Positions 36,480 to 48,868 of a stretch of DNA of 64,000 nucleotides are shown here, piece after piece. The stretch is from Litsea cubeba (taxonomy: Eukaryota > Streptophyta > Magnoliopsida > Laurales > Lauraceae). The stretch covers positions 5,417,532 to 5,481,531 of the forward strand of contig CM022951.1 of assembly GCA_012931725.1 (NCBI GenBank). The letters run 5' to 3'. Both the position numbers and the translations under genes were made by a program. The notes under the pieces were generated by a model, which was not told where the DNA came from, made no database searches, and saw nothing but the letters and a program-made list of their open reading frames with translations. Position 1 is the stretch's first letter; every line of letters begins with the position of its first letter.

Positions 36480-37890
36480 CTGTTTGGCCTGTTTTGCATG
36501 TTTTGCATCATTCACCCCGGCTTGAAAGAAAAGGTCGACCTCGAACTCTGGTCTTCTTCATGTTGCCTCCGTAGACATGGTGTACATGAAGCACGTCCTT
36601 TGTGGCAAGGGTTCTGGACTTCTTCGTCGGTGAGTTTGGTTTCTTTGGATAGAGTGTAACTTCCTTTCCACCGTACATGAATACGTACGTGATGTCCCGC
36701 ATCCCGTGTGTTGTCCCATTGTTATCGTATAACCATAGGCGACGCAATAAAATATCACCACTATCCCTTGGGAGGACATCACACCAAACTGTATATGTAT
36801 AATTGTCACCAACACCAAAAGTGACTCCGCATGTATGTCGCACTTGTACCTCATCACCTGACAGTTGCCACCTGACAACATAGGGACGATTGTGCTTGTA
36901 TACCATCAATTTCAAGCGATCAACAGGAGTTTTGGAGATAATATTTCACAACTTCCACCATCAATCACAATTGTACATTTTTGCCCATGTATTGTACCTG
37001 TGGAAGAAAAATATTTTTCTTCAACCATATTTTCTCAATAGTGGGTGTAGACTCCCCGAGGACCAAGTGAGCTTCACCATCCCTTTCGGCGGAACTAGCA
37101 CTTGAATTAAAATCTGACTCTGATGGAGTTTTTTGCACATGCCATTTAGACACACCGAAATCTTGGGCTTGATAATTTGTAATACTTTTCAGCCTTGATG
37201 GCATCCTAAATGATCTCATCAACATCGTCAACATTTTTAAATGCAAGTACGTGTTGTATGTCAATTCTCAGCCCATGAAAATATATGTCAACCAACACTT
37301 CATCAGTCTCATTCAAGCTACAATGAGCTTGCATGGTCAGAAACTCTTCAGAAAACTCAACAACGGTTTTGGACCCTTGTTTCAAGTCTTGAATGCTTGA
37401 ACGCATATCTTTGGACTAACTGACAAGAAGTTATTTTTTCTTCAACAGATTTTTCATCTCAATCCATGTGTCAACGGGGTTAATGTTTTGATTTCTTCTC
37501 TTCTTTTGCAACTCGGCCCGCCATATCGCTGTATAACTACGAAATCGGGTTGCCACCCGGGTGACTTTCCGACCATCCATCATTGGCTTGTGTGCAAAAA
37601 TATTTTCAACACACTAACCAATCCATGAATTCATCAAGCTTTAGTTTTTCATCATATTCAGGAATCACGAGTTTAATTCCTAAATATCGATCAATCCTCC
37701 ATCATCTTAATGATTATTCTCACACCGATTAGTTTCCAAATTGGTTAATCGGGTTTCAATCCTGGCAAGAGTCTCTTGGATTTAAACCATCGTTGCTGGA
37801 TTATTGGTTAACGGCTCCCCTCAAATCCTCATTATTTGTGGAGGAAGATTCAACTTCTGCCTTCTTTTTATGAACCACCATTTTATAATA
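36480..37890 (-). pseudogene. Degenerate Ty3/gypsy gag-protease fragment
   Basis: On the minus strand, in order: a putative gag start MVVHKKKAEVESSST (about 37880), a retrotransposon gag segment (LKQGSKTVVEFSEEFLTMQ, then NETDEVLV-YFHGLR, 37206-37406), and a protease/RT-spacer part (YTVWCDVLPRDSGDILLRRLW, then YVFMYGGKEVTL, 36508-36915) matching the 'C-DV-PMD-C-ILLGRPW' region of gypsy pol. Frames are broken and the element stops before reverse transcriptase. Confidence 0.78.
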
Positions 37891-37959
37891 CAAAAAAAAA
37901 AAAAAGACTGACCTGATGTGTAGATCTGTCTGCCATGAGCGCGTAGGTGAAAATTGATT

Positions 37960-38190
37960 TGAAATTTGACTGTTGATGAGCCCGATATCGTAAAAAGAAG
38001 TCTCAACCATTGATCAGGTCAAATCTGACGTTGATCAGATTGTCTAATTCACCTAATTTATAGATTTGCTCTTCACAGTCACGCTGACAAAAACAGATCA
38101 GAAATTTGATGGTGGATGAGCCCTATATCATAAAAAGAAGTCTCAACCATTGATAGGGTCAAAACCGCTGTTAATCGGATGTTGCTGATG
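37960..38190. repeat. Two diverged copies of a ~140-bp unit
   Basis: 'aaaaagaagtctcaaccatt' with flanking 'gatgagccc.atatc' occurs near 37975 and 38110. It probably belongs to the 5' leader or LTR region of the neighbouring gypsy fragment. Confidence 0.6.
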
Positions 38191-39334
38191 CAGATATGAT
38201 GTTAGCACAACTCCATTGGGCGTCAAACAGAGTTGGATCCATCAAATTGATCTAGACCCGAACTCGTCCCAAACTGACCCAATCTAGAAACTTGGCCCAC
38301 TGAATAATTGAGTTTAGCACTATCATAGTAAACACGTCAGTAGACACTATCACGGTAGACACGTCAGTAGACATGTGAAGGCCCTTGGTCGAAGCTCGTG
38401 TTCTGTCCGCAGAAACAAAGTGCCAAAACTTTTTTTTCTTTGTTTCTTTTGATTTAGGTTTTTTTTTTTAAATACACTTTATACGGCCAGTGCATCAATC
38501 AGGAAACTTTAGCTATAGTTGCACCAAACAGAAAATCCGTACAAAAAAAATCAATATTTTATACCCTTTTTTTCATGGTTGCTATTGACATTCATTTTCT
38601 GTGTTGAGGGTCGACGACAACCCTCGTTATAATAAGTGAGGGTCGCCCTCGACCCTAAGCAGGCAAAAACTTCTCATCTTCTTCCTTCTTCATCTCTTCC
38701 CCAAATCCAAGTGAGGGTCGCCGTCGACCCTAAGCAGTCAAACAATCAATTTCGAAGGCCCCTAAATGGATGGCTTTGATAATATGATCAAGATGTCTAT
38801 TGGCTGGATGCGACGTATGGCTGGCCGTGTTAATATTTGTCGGTGGCATGTAATATGATACAGTGAATCTTTCATATGCAAGCTTCCCTGGGGTAAAATT
38901 AGACAAGAAGTTTTAGTGCATAGGCCCACCCCTGTACTAACGCAGGAGACTGAGTCTGTCTCGATTGATACATGGGCTGATTCGGTTCTAACTAATTGAT
39001 AATTTTCTATCGAGCAAAATCTTTAATGGATGAGAATGTTCCCAAGTAAAAACGCTCTCAGTCGGTTGGCAATCCTAGATGTCATCCATCTACTTAGGGA
39101 TGGATAAGATTTGCCTAAGATATTAGACAAGAAAATCTATATATGCATTGATTAATTAGAGACAGCAGAAGATTGGACTCCAAAGGAAACTCTTTTTAGA
39201 TTGGACTCTGTATTTAAATGGCTAAGATGAAACAAGTTAAAATTGAAATAAGAATCGAGCTCCAATTTCTCAATCAATTGCGAAATCAAAGCTCTATTGT
39301 AAAATTGAATTCTTTCCCTATGAAATATAATAAT
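38191..39334. other. Intergenic
   Basis: No gene. It contains a direct pair of 'gtgagggtcgcc(c/g)tcgaccctaagcag' at about 38636 and 38711, each internally palindromic. Confidence 0.45.
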
Positions 39335-39815
39335 TGTTAGAGTTAGACAAGAGTATCTTCTACATCATCATCACCATTGAAGCCTTTTCCCATCTATCTA
39401 GTTTCAACATTACGAGTTTTACTTTCCACTTGACACAAAATAAAGCTCATATTGAATATGGAAAGTTTTGTTTTTCTTTTTGTAGTTGATTGTCATTGTA
39501 ATACTCCACACTCATCTAATAGGATTTGACACATGATGAAGTACACATTGATGGGGAAGATCTCATGGAAATACAATCTAACTCACATAATAACAGTAGT
39601 ACTCATTTGAGCAAGAACTATAAAAGTAAATATCGATCTAGTACAATGCGTAAAATATGTCCAACTCTAAAAACGTCTTATAAAGAAAGTACCAACATTT
39701 AAAGGAGAAGAAACCACAATATCATAATAGGAAAGAAATAAGAGAGAGAAAGAAAAGGGGGGTATCCTTACTTTTGTGTAATGATTTGCGGCTGATGAGA
39801 ACTATTTTGTATGAT
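39335..39815 (-). repeat. NLR upstream region, copy C
   Basis: It matches copies A and B ('gttagagttagacaagagta', 'ccacttgacacaaaataaag', 'gtatccttacttttgtgtaa'). No NLR coding sequence is attached. Same orientation as the intact gene's upstream region. Confidence 0.82.
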
Positions 39816-40492
39816 AAAAGCCTTCAAATTGTGCTGTTTATACACCAAAGTAAAATATAAATTTATTACAACAAGATGAATAGTAAAAGATCGCCATAAT
39901 GACTAATGAAGAAAAAGAAACCCTACTACTATATTTTTAATAGTAAAAAATTACCATTGATAAATAACAAAGTAGTGTTCACCAAGGTGATTTGGTAATG
40001 ACCCAAATTGACACTCATCCATGTGATTCTACAACGAAGATTTTTATAGTTTTCTCACCGTTGATTTTAGAGTCTTAATATTTTGACCATTTGAGATCCA
40101 GTAAAGCTAGTTTTCACATGCCCCTTATCCATGTATGTAGGTCTTCCCATTCACTTATCCATTTATAAATTTGAAATTTGCTTGTCATTGATATAGTTCT
40201 GGTGAAAGAATCGAGAGATGGTGTAAATGCAGAACTTAAAATATGGTGGGAAACTTTAGAATCCACGGCTTTAAAATAAGTCATAGAAAGGCAGAATAGA
40301 TGAATTGCATTCAGTGGAAATTTATAGTAGAGACGCAACTTCTGTGGAAATTAAAGCTTATTTCAATATCTTGTCCCTATAATTAGTTAGAATGAAAAGA
40401 TTAAAGAGGATATCGAACATAGGATAAGAGTAGGATGATTGAAGTGGAGACTTCTGCTTTGAGTATTTTTTATGGGCATATACCAAAAAGAT
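39816..40492. other. Intergenic
   Basis: No gene recognised. About 39985-40090 weakly resembles the repeat family of 5290-5510. Confidence 0.4.
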
Positions 40493-41556
40493 TTAGGGGT
40501 TGTTTATAATTCTCACATAAGATATAAAAACGATCCACATGTGTAAATGGTCCACATGTGAAGCATTTTCATATGTAAATGAGTCACATGTAAAATACAA
40601 ACACATGTTTATCATTTTCACACCTCACATGTGAATCTGAATACATCCAAAGTTGATCATATTCACAAAGTCTTTACCATTTTTTGCCACTTATAATAAG
40701 TTTCTTAAAATATATGATGAATAAAGGCATGAGACTTGCCCACTAACCAGAAATGACCATTCTAAAGAGGATTAACGGTTTAGATCAGAAAAATGGGGCC
40801 CACATTATTCAAAATTATATGTTTTCATATTAGGAGTTTTTTGCAAATATTCAAAATTTTGCACCGTTTTGGTCAATTTAAAGAGGTTCAACATTTCGGA
40901 TTAAAATTTTAGGGCCCAGATGCATATAAAATTTGAAAAAACGGATTGGGTACAAGGGATGAGAAAACAGTGTACAATTTCAATAGTTACATCCAATGGT
41001 TTTCCTTTTTATGCAAGTACCTCACAATCCATGCGCATGCCAAGTTAGGATTTAAAATTTGAACTCATGGCTGTAATTGGCCCTCTCAAGAGTTTTAACG
41101 GTTTGGATCTTGAAAATAGGGCCCATGGATTCCCAAAATGACCACTTTTCATTTTGGGATTTTTTTTACAATATCTTTATAACTAAGACGAATCAACAGT
41201 TGGGATCGCATACACGTAATAACCCTTTCGAAGAAGATGGATGGTTCAGATTACGATTTCAGGGCCCACAAAAGTGTAAAAAAAAAAAAAAAAAAACAGG
41301 GCGATGCTCTCGTTAGAAATAGTATTCACCCACCTGGATTTATTGTTCATCTGCCTTGTAACAGTGCAGTGTGGTTCATTTTACCACCTATTGAGGTGTG
41401 AAGAATTTGGGCATAAATTAACACCATATACACACCTATTTTACAAACCATTTAGACATCCTATACGTAAATCAATCCAAACAAACGTAAGTATGTGTAA
41501 CCATTACGCACGTGAACCATATACATATGTGAATGGATACAAACAAATGACCCCTT
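40493..41556. mobile_element. Candidate TIR element, about 1.06 kb
   Basis: The left end 'tttaggggttgtttataatt' and the right end, reverse complemented 'ttaaggggtcatttgtttgt', form an imperfect terminal inverted repeat. The interior holds repeated 'cacatgtgaa' motifs near the left end and 'acgtgaaccatatacatatg' near the right. Similar ends occur at 10668 and 18943. No transposase. Confidence 0.4.
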
Positions 41557-41959
41557 AAGGAAAAATCTTACAAGACATATATTAGACCATATTATATATA
41601 TTAAAGCAAAGGGGGAGGTGGGCTGTGGGGGGTGCCACCTCACCCCCTAAAAAAAAGGTGGGCTGTGAGGGGTGCCACGTTAGCATGAAGGAGTTCTCCT
41701 TTTAAATAAATATACACAAAAAACTTAGAGTAATTTAAGGAGCTATCTCATCACATTCCACTATTTTTTCTCTCTTCTTTCAAAGAAATACAAAATAAAA
41801 AAATATTCTACTACTTGCATTTTGAATCTCCAAAACTTTCTCCCTAAGGCCTATAATATCTCTTTGAATTCCTAAAATCTCTGTAAGATTTTCTTCTTAA
41901 TAGTAGGAAACATTATCATCTAAATAGAGCACAATTTAAACACAACATGAATTGGGATA

Positions 41960-42228
41960 AGAGGCCCACTTTTAACTATTACATCATGTGCCCCACCAAG
42001 GCTCCTTGGAACACCACATCAATAAGAGCCTACTATCCAAATGTCCAATTGGACACACCTTTAGAGACTTTGATATAGTGCCTACCTTTAGATGTTATAT
42101 CATGTGACCCCACTAAGGATCCTCGAAATGCCACATCAATAAGGTCCCACTGTCCAATTGGACACACCTTAAAGGAATTAGGATATGATGCCCACCTTTA
42201 GATGTTACATCATGTGACCCCACCAAGT
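41960..42228. repeat. Tandem repeat, ~110 bp, 2.3 copies
   Basis: 'tcatgtg.ccccac.aagg' and 'tgtccaattggacacacctt' recur with about 110-bp spacing. Confidence 0.75.
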
Positions 42229-45200
42229 TGGTTTTTCTTTTTTATTAAAGTTATATATATAATAAATATAAATAATTTATTCATTTCTGTAAAATCTATT
42301 CTTTTCCAATATCATCTCAGAGAAAAAATCATAACTTCATTATATTTTTATTTATTGATCCTGCGCACCACACCTCTCCAAATCTCTTCATTTAAAGCTT
42401 CTATAATGGTGGAGAATGATGATGATTGGGAAAACCCTTTCCACTAACTCAAGTGGGGCGTGGAGTACAAAGGTGTATATGGCTTCAATGCAAGTAATTT
42501 GATCACGATAACAAATTAGGAAACTTATATTTTGGTATTGTATATTATGGAAATTCTAGATTTGTTTTTTATATTTACATCATGATTTCAAAATTATTAT
42601 ATTATTTTTTTCCATAAATATTGTTTTTGGTTTATTGTCACAATATGCAATAGGAACATACTATTATTTTTTTAATAAATTGCAACTCTGTTTTTTCTTA
42701 GATTTATACATTTTCTATTAATTAGGTTTTCATTTTTTCTATTAATTATTTTTTCAAGAACCAAAATATCTTTCAATTTGGATTTTAAGATTATGCTTTA
42801 TAGGTCGTATTTTGCATCTAATGTACTTTCCTATCAAGTTTTGAAGAATGTTAGAAAATTAAGGGTTAGTAAGGTGATTAATTTAAAAATAAATTTAAGA
42901 CTATGCCTTCTTAGATGGATGTTTAATTTCATGTCCTTAATAAAGTTAGAAAATCAAAGGGTTGTTCAAGTAAATAATCTAAAACTATGTCTTTCAAAAT
43001 GCATTGATATTGTTTTTATTGAATTTTGTTATTTACAAAAGTGCTAGATATTTAATGTAAATATAATAAAATACTATTAATTTTATAATGTATTCTAGAT
43101 TTTAAAGTGCCACACATATTAGACCACATATGACGTACAAAGCATAATGTTGGCCAATTAGAAAACAAAACATGAAAAAAATGAGTGTAAAAGAGAAAAG
43201 AATGTTGAGATGGATATGTGCTAAAACTATAAAAGATAAAATTAGAATTGACTCCATTATGAAGCATCTAGAGGTAGCATTAATAAATGATAAAGTTTGT
43301 ACATGTCCGAGATGGACCAACAACAATGTCACTGAGAAAAAGTTTCTCTATGCAAGTTGATGGCCCCTCATGAAAAAGGTGTAGGCCGAATAGGATATTG
43401 ATGAAAGTAGTAAAAATAGATTTGTAGAAGTGTAACCGGCCATCAAAGGATGTGGCCCATGATAGACTAAAATAAAGGAACACAATTCATGTAATTGACC
43501 TTGACATTAAATACAATGAATCTTACACCTTTTGCATACACATAGAATCCACTTCATGCATCTTTCTTTTAAAATGACCAACTCTATTCTTTGTTAACCA
43601 AGGGATTCAAAGGAGGTACCCAATAATGAGCCCATCCTCTTTACTGGAATATTTAACATCCACCCCTTTTATTTTGGACTTTTTACCGAAAAAAACCTCA
43701 AATATCCTCATACCTCCAAAAACATCCTCAAATAAATGTAATGCCCAAAAGCATCTTATACCACAGACTTCATCTTTCTCTGGACCAAATTGCCCTTCAC
43801 TTTATCTCTTCCTAGTTTGAAAAATGACACTCGCGAGCTCAATAAATGACTCGCAAGTTTGAGACATAACACTCGTGAGCTTAAGATTTATTGTCCATAT
43901 ATATGCTCAACATTATTCGCGAACTCGGGTTTTCTTCTTCTGTTCAATTCCATTCACCAACACATGAACCCCCAAACATTCATTAAGCTTCTTTATTAGC
44001 TTAGATTGATTTATATTTTCTAGAAACTCTAATAATGTTCTCATTCTGAATGTAATCATACTACAATTAGTAGAAGAATAGCTCAAACCTGTAGGAATCC
44101 AACATAGCCCCACCTGTAACTTTCCAAGGACCAATTCTCAAGTCAAGCTCAAAAACCTTTTAAGTTAACAAATTCCTTTGTGACTTTGTTTAACCGTTAC
44201 TGTACTCATTCTTACTCTAATTTTATTACGATATGTGGAGAATTTGTTCTAAAATCTATAATGATCTCTCTCACTTATCTCACGTTCGAGTACGAATTGA
44301 ACATTAACATAATTAAGTCGTTATGTTAAGAATCAACTCCCGATGTCAAGAAGAGACTCAAGAGTTCAATAGGTAAAGTTTTCTCAAATATGATATATAC
44401 AGGTGCATTAGGTTTGACTAACAATTCTGAAGATGAAGCAATATTTTTTGTGAATATATGAGTTGAAACATTCCATTGTGAGTTTGTTCAATAGCGAATG
44501 TACTCACTGCAACCCTTCTCTTAGTACAATCTGTGGAGGTGCTACTAAAAAAAATCAATCATTTCATTTTAGGAAAAAAAAACACAAAAAATTATGCTCC
44601 TCTCCATAGCCTAATCGTAACCATACTTTTACTACAGTCTATGGAGGATTAGCTACAAAGTTAAGGATGTTTTCCTCCACGTTTCTCGCTTTATAAAGTG
44701 GATATAAAATAAACATTAACTACTCACGATGCTCAGAATAAACTAGGGAGCTCGAGAGTTGAATAAAAAATAATGAGTCGCTAAATACTTTAATGCGCTA
44801 ATGCATGTGGTCAAGTCTCCATGTCACAAGAGATAAAATGAAAGGCAATTTGGTCTAGAAAAAAAAATGAAGTCTGAATTTGAGGACTCTATTGGAGGTA
44901 TATATAGAGATATTTGAGGCTTCTTTTGGTAAAAACCCATAAATATTTTTCATATCATTTTTCTCATTTCTTTTTATGTGCAATAATCTAATTCTTTATT
45001 TTTTATTTTTTTGGTGGATTAAACCAAATGACCCAAAATAAGAAGGATTGAACCTTCACTCGTACTTTGCCTAGCTAGCTCGTAATCTCCTATATATTAG
45101 ACTCATGGCTATTTTTCATGAGTGGTGATCACAATCTTTGAATATTTCCATGAGAAACCCACTACAACGCTGCACGCAACGACTGATCCCAAGTTCTTTA

Positions 45201-45500
45201 TGTGAAAGAGAGGTGACTCACTAACTAAGCTATTCCTTTTTAATCGTGATTGAGTAATAATTGATCTTGATTATTGATTGTACCATTTGGTGATCTTAAA
45301 TGAATCAAGATTGATTTTGCTTAGATGCTTTTCTTTTCTTTTTCTTTTTTATCTATCGGAGGGTTGTATGGTACGTAGTGCAGTTTCGAACATACAACCT
45401 CTAGGTGTAAACCGTGGTCCTAGGCAAATTGAGCTACCGCTTGGGATAGTTTACATGCTCTAAATATACTATAAACAAAATAATTTCAGGGTCTCCCAAG
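42229..45500. other. Intergenic, no gene recognised
   Basis: AT-rich; short frames only (for example 42778-43047 and 43626-43820) with no family wording. Nothing further seen. Confidence 0.5.
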
Positions 45501-45509
45501 ATATTGAAA

Positions 45510-46600
45510 GAAAGAGGGGACTGTTATTTTACAGCTGTTGTTCTGGGGTTTTTAATCCCATTTTTTAAATCATCTTTTTATAGGCCACAAATCAAAGGGT
45601 TAAAATTTTCCAACCCGAGTGATGAAGGAATTGATCATTTCATCAATGGAGAGGGGACTGCCATTCTACAACTATTGTTATGGGGTTTTTAAGCCCATTT
45701 TTTAAAATCATCATTTTTTTATAGGCCACAAATCAAAGGGTAAAAATTTTCCAACCTGAGTGATCAAGGAATTGATCATTTCATCAATGGATATGTTAAA
45801 ATATGAGTCATGATATTTCACTACACCAAAAATAAAAAATTGAAATGGATTACCGTTCCTAATCCGTGTGTTCCTAATCCGTTCATCCGTTTCTAAACCG
45901 TTCGTAATCCGTTCATCCGTTCCAAAAATAGGAAATTGGAACGGATGAACGGATTAGGAACACACGGATTATGAATGGTAATCCATTCTAATTTTTCGTT
46001 TTTGGTGTAGTGCTTCCGGTCCTAATTCATTCATCATGCCCTTGAGTATTTATAGCAAAAATTACCAAAAAAATACAAAAATATGAAATGGAGGGTAGAA
46101 TAAGAAGAGTTGGATATTGACCTCAGGGTTATACACACACGTGAACGCACAATAGGAAAAACTGAAATTGTTCAATTCAAACGGAGGGACTGACCGACCT
46201 CTGGGAGGAATAAAGATGACTTCAATTGACAGGCTACCCATGTTGCAAAATTGAAGAAAATGCAAAGAGCATCGCCTGTTTCAAGCACTCACAGGGAAGA
46301 AGATGGATGCCGGACATATGTAAGAATGAAACTAATTATATGTCGGACATATGTTCCTGCTTTTTGCCTGGGCATGTGTGGCCGCATGGTCTCAGCCACT
46401 GAGTCATGATATTTGCAAAAATAACATGCTTTGAGAGTCTCTGACCATGAAAATGAATGCCCTTTACCATAAATGGGTTGCCTCTAAATTTTACTTAATA
46501 GTAGCTGGCCCAACTGTGAAATTAACCATATGGTGAACAACGTGATGAACACTATGCGTAATTAACAAGTTACGACTTTGTTCATGTGAGAGCTGTTATC
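45510..46600. repeat. Segmental duplication, copy 1
   Basis: 45651-46600 matches 47325-47892 plus 60363-60570 (shared: 'cctaattcattcatcatgcc', 'gacctcagggttatacacac', 'ttcaattcaaacggagggac', 'atgcaaagagcatc'). Preceding it, 45510-45650 is a further tandem copy of the first ~145 bp. It carries the CACTA-like MITE that copy 2 lacks. Confidence 0.88.
45819..46012. mobile_element. CACTA-type MITE, 194 bp
   Basis: It starts CACTACACCAAAAATAAAAA and ends TTTTTGGTGTAGTG; nearly the whole element folds back on itself ('ggattaggaacacacggatt' pairs with 'aatccgtgtgttcctaatcc'). It is flanked by ttt and ctt, a 3-bp target duplication with one change. Copy 2 of the duplication (about 47480) reads gatacttgtagtcc without it. 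Confidence 0.85.
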
Positions 46601-47324
46601 ACATGGCAACAGTGAGAACTTTTTGTGGGGCCTAACTTTGAGCCACATCGGAGGATAGGGATAGGGGGATGGATGTATCTACGTGGGATCACCCCGCATA
46701 TTACGTTTGACCACAATCCTATGCCTCCAAGCCCTTCATATGTAGCCCAAAAGTTTAATAATTTTATATTCAAATAATCTCAACCCTCATCGAACAGTGA
46801 GTCAAATGGATGTAAAACCTCAGGATCGATGACTATGGTTCAGATCTTGATTTACCATCACAGAATTAAAAAAAAAAAAAATGAAAAACGAATTGCCCCA
46901 AATGGACGCCCAAAACATTATTCATCCGCTCCTTTCTGGTTCAGATCTCAGTGTCTGTTTCAAATCTCCCCCTTTTTCAACATATTTGAAACAGAGGCAA
47001 TATGTCTATATGCAATAGACATGGAGATATGGGTAACCAAACACTCTAAAAACTGTTTAGACTAGCAATTTTAAGACAATAAGAGGGAAAAAAATAGATT
47101 TGTCAAACGAAATCTAAATGTTGGAGTCTCCTATCACCTTTTAAGTATGTGTGGGGACATTAGGTACTTAGAACTAGTTAATCGAGGGGACCTGGAATTT
47201 ATAGCCTCTAGTTCTTAGTGGCTTTAACATGGGCAAAGTATGTGAATAGTTTGGTGATGGACCCTGACCAAGTGAATAGTGACTCTTTAGGATGTTCCAA
47301 CGTTTTCTTTTTTATTTGAAAGGT
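46601..47324. other. Intergenic between duplication copies
   Basis: No gene recognised. Confidence 0.5.
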
Positions 47325-47892
47325 GAGTACACTGCCATTTTACAGCTGATGTTCTGGGGTTTTTAAGCCCTGTTTTAAATCATCATTTTATAGACCAGGG
47401 TTACAAATTCCCAACCTGAGTGATAAAGGAATTGGTCATCTCATCAATGGATATGTTAGAAAAATTAGTTATGATACTTGTAGTCCTAATTCATTCATCA
47501 TGCCCTAAACTATCTATAGAAAAAAATCACCAAAAAAATACAAAAATATCAAACGGAGGGTAGAATAAGAAGAGTTCAGTATTGACCTCAGGGTTATACA
47601 CACACGTACACGCACAAAAGTAAAAACTGAAATTTGTTCAATTCAAACGGAGGGACTGACCTGAGGGATGGAATAAAGATGACTTCAATCGATAGGATAC
47701 CCATGTTGCAGAATTGATGAAAATGCAAAGAGCATCATCGCCTGTTTCAAAGAAGCATTCATAGGGAGGAAGATGGATGCCGGCAAGATGTAGGAATAAA
47801 TTAATTATAAGACCCTTGACCGGATGGAAAGACTTCAGGAAGTATCCTATCCTTGCGTGTGGGGCCGGATGGGATCAGCCACTGAGTTATGA
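47325..47892. repeat. Segmental duplication, copy 2 (left part)
   Basis: It matches 45651-46420 without the MITE. It is split by the Tat element and resumes at 60363. Confidence 0.88.
47888..47892 (+). other. Target-site duplication TATGA (left)
   Basis: It is identical to TATGA at 60363-60367. The paralogous empty site near 46408-46424 reads actgagtcatgatatttgc, with one copy (CATGA). Confidence 0.95.
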
Positions 47893-48798
47893 TGTGTGGG
47901 GAGATTTCCTGAGCATCAGGATTACGCTAATCACAGCCGTCAGATGAGATTCAGCGCCCTCACGTGTCTCCCGCGTGCCATCCACGTGGCATCAGTTTCA
48001 CCTCGGCTACCAGGGCAGGCTCTTCAGCCGAAGTCGGACAAGCCCAAACCACTAACGCCGAGCTTGGCTACTCCATGCGCCCACCTCGGCAGAAAGAGCT
48101 CCACCTCGGCCAAAGGAGCCGTGACGGAAGCCGAGGTAAGAAAGAACTCCCACTCGCACCCCTCATCCCCCACGTCATCAGGCACGTGAGGGAATAGGGA
48201 CGCGAGCAGGTAAGACAGACGTGACAACCAGCCATCCACAATCTTCGCCATATCACTGACATGGCGACATCCAGCGGCTGAGGCCACATCAGGGCAAGGC
48301 CCAAGGGCAGATCCAATAATACCCCTACCGCCAAAGGCGTCCAACCCGATCTGGCCCAACAGGACATGCATTAAATGCGACGTGGGCTGATCCGACGCGC
48401 ATTTAATGCAGAGTGGGCTGGATTGGACCGCATTTATGGCAACATGGGCTGATCATGACTTCCCAGTCGAATCATGAGATCCATGCCAAGATATCGTCCA
48501 AGATATCTTCCTAGTCGTCTATAAATAGAGCCTCACTCCACGTGCAAGGTACACACAATTTGATCTCCAGAGCCGTTACTCTGCCTCTCTTCTTCCTCTC
48601 CTCTCCTTCCATTATTCCAGTTCATACACTGACTTCGGCATCGGAGAGCCTTGCGCCGCCCAGGCCGAGGTCCTCTGACCGTGTGTTCTTCTCTTTTAGG
48701 CTTTCGGACGGCATCCAGTCATACCCAATCATCATCATCATCGGATAAGTCCTCTTAGGCACCTCCATCATTGTGGGTCATTATTTTCTACACCTACA
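47893..48798 (+). mobile_element. 5' LTR of the complete Tat element
   Basis: TGTGTGGGG to CACCTACA. TATAAATAG at 48520-48528 is the probable promoter for the genomic RNA. It includes cacgtg-type motifs (near 47981 and 48183). Confidence 0.95.
48520..48528 (+). promoter_or_regulatory. LTR TATA box
   Basis: TATAAATAG within the 5' LTR, about 280 bp before its end, leaving an R-U5 region of ordinary length. The same box is at 60084-60092 in the 3' LTR. Confidence 0.7.
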
Positions 48799-48799
48799 A

Positions 48800-48818
48800 T
48801 TGGCGCCGTCTGTGGGAA
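48800..48818 (+). other. Primer binding site
   Basis: TTGGCGCCGTCTGTGGGAA, one base after the 5' LTR; wording typical for plant Tat-type gypsy elements. The tRNA is not assigned. Confidence 0.85.
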
Positions 48819-48868
48819 AGTAATATCCCAACCTTCCCAACCCTCTTAACCTCAGTCTCTCAGAAGCC

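Noticed and set aside
46062..46265. Possible small exon shared by both duplication copies
   Set aside because: The copies do not keep one common reading frame without stops; similarity is explained by the duplication.
47896..48371. Frames inside the LTR, repeated at 59460-59935
   Set aside because: Identical because the LTRs are identical; no coding signal.
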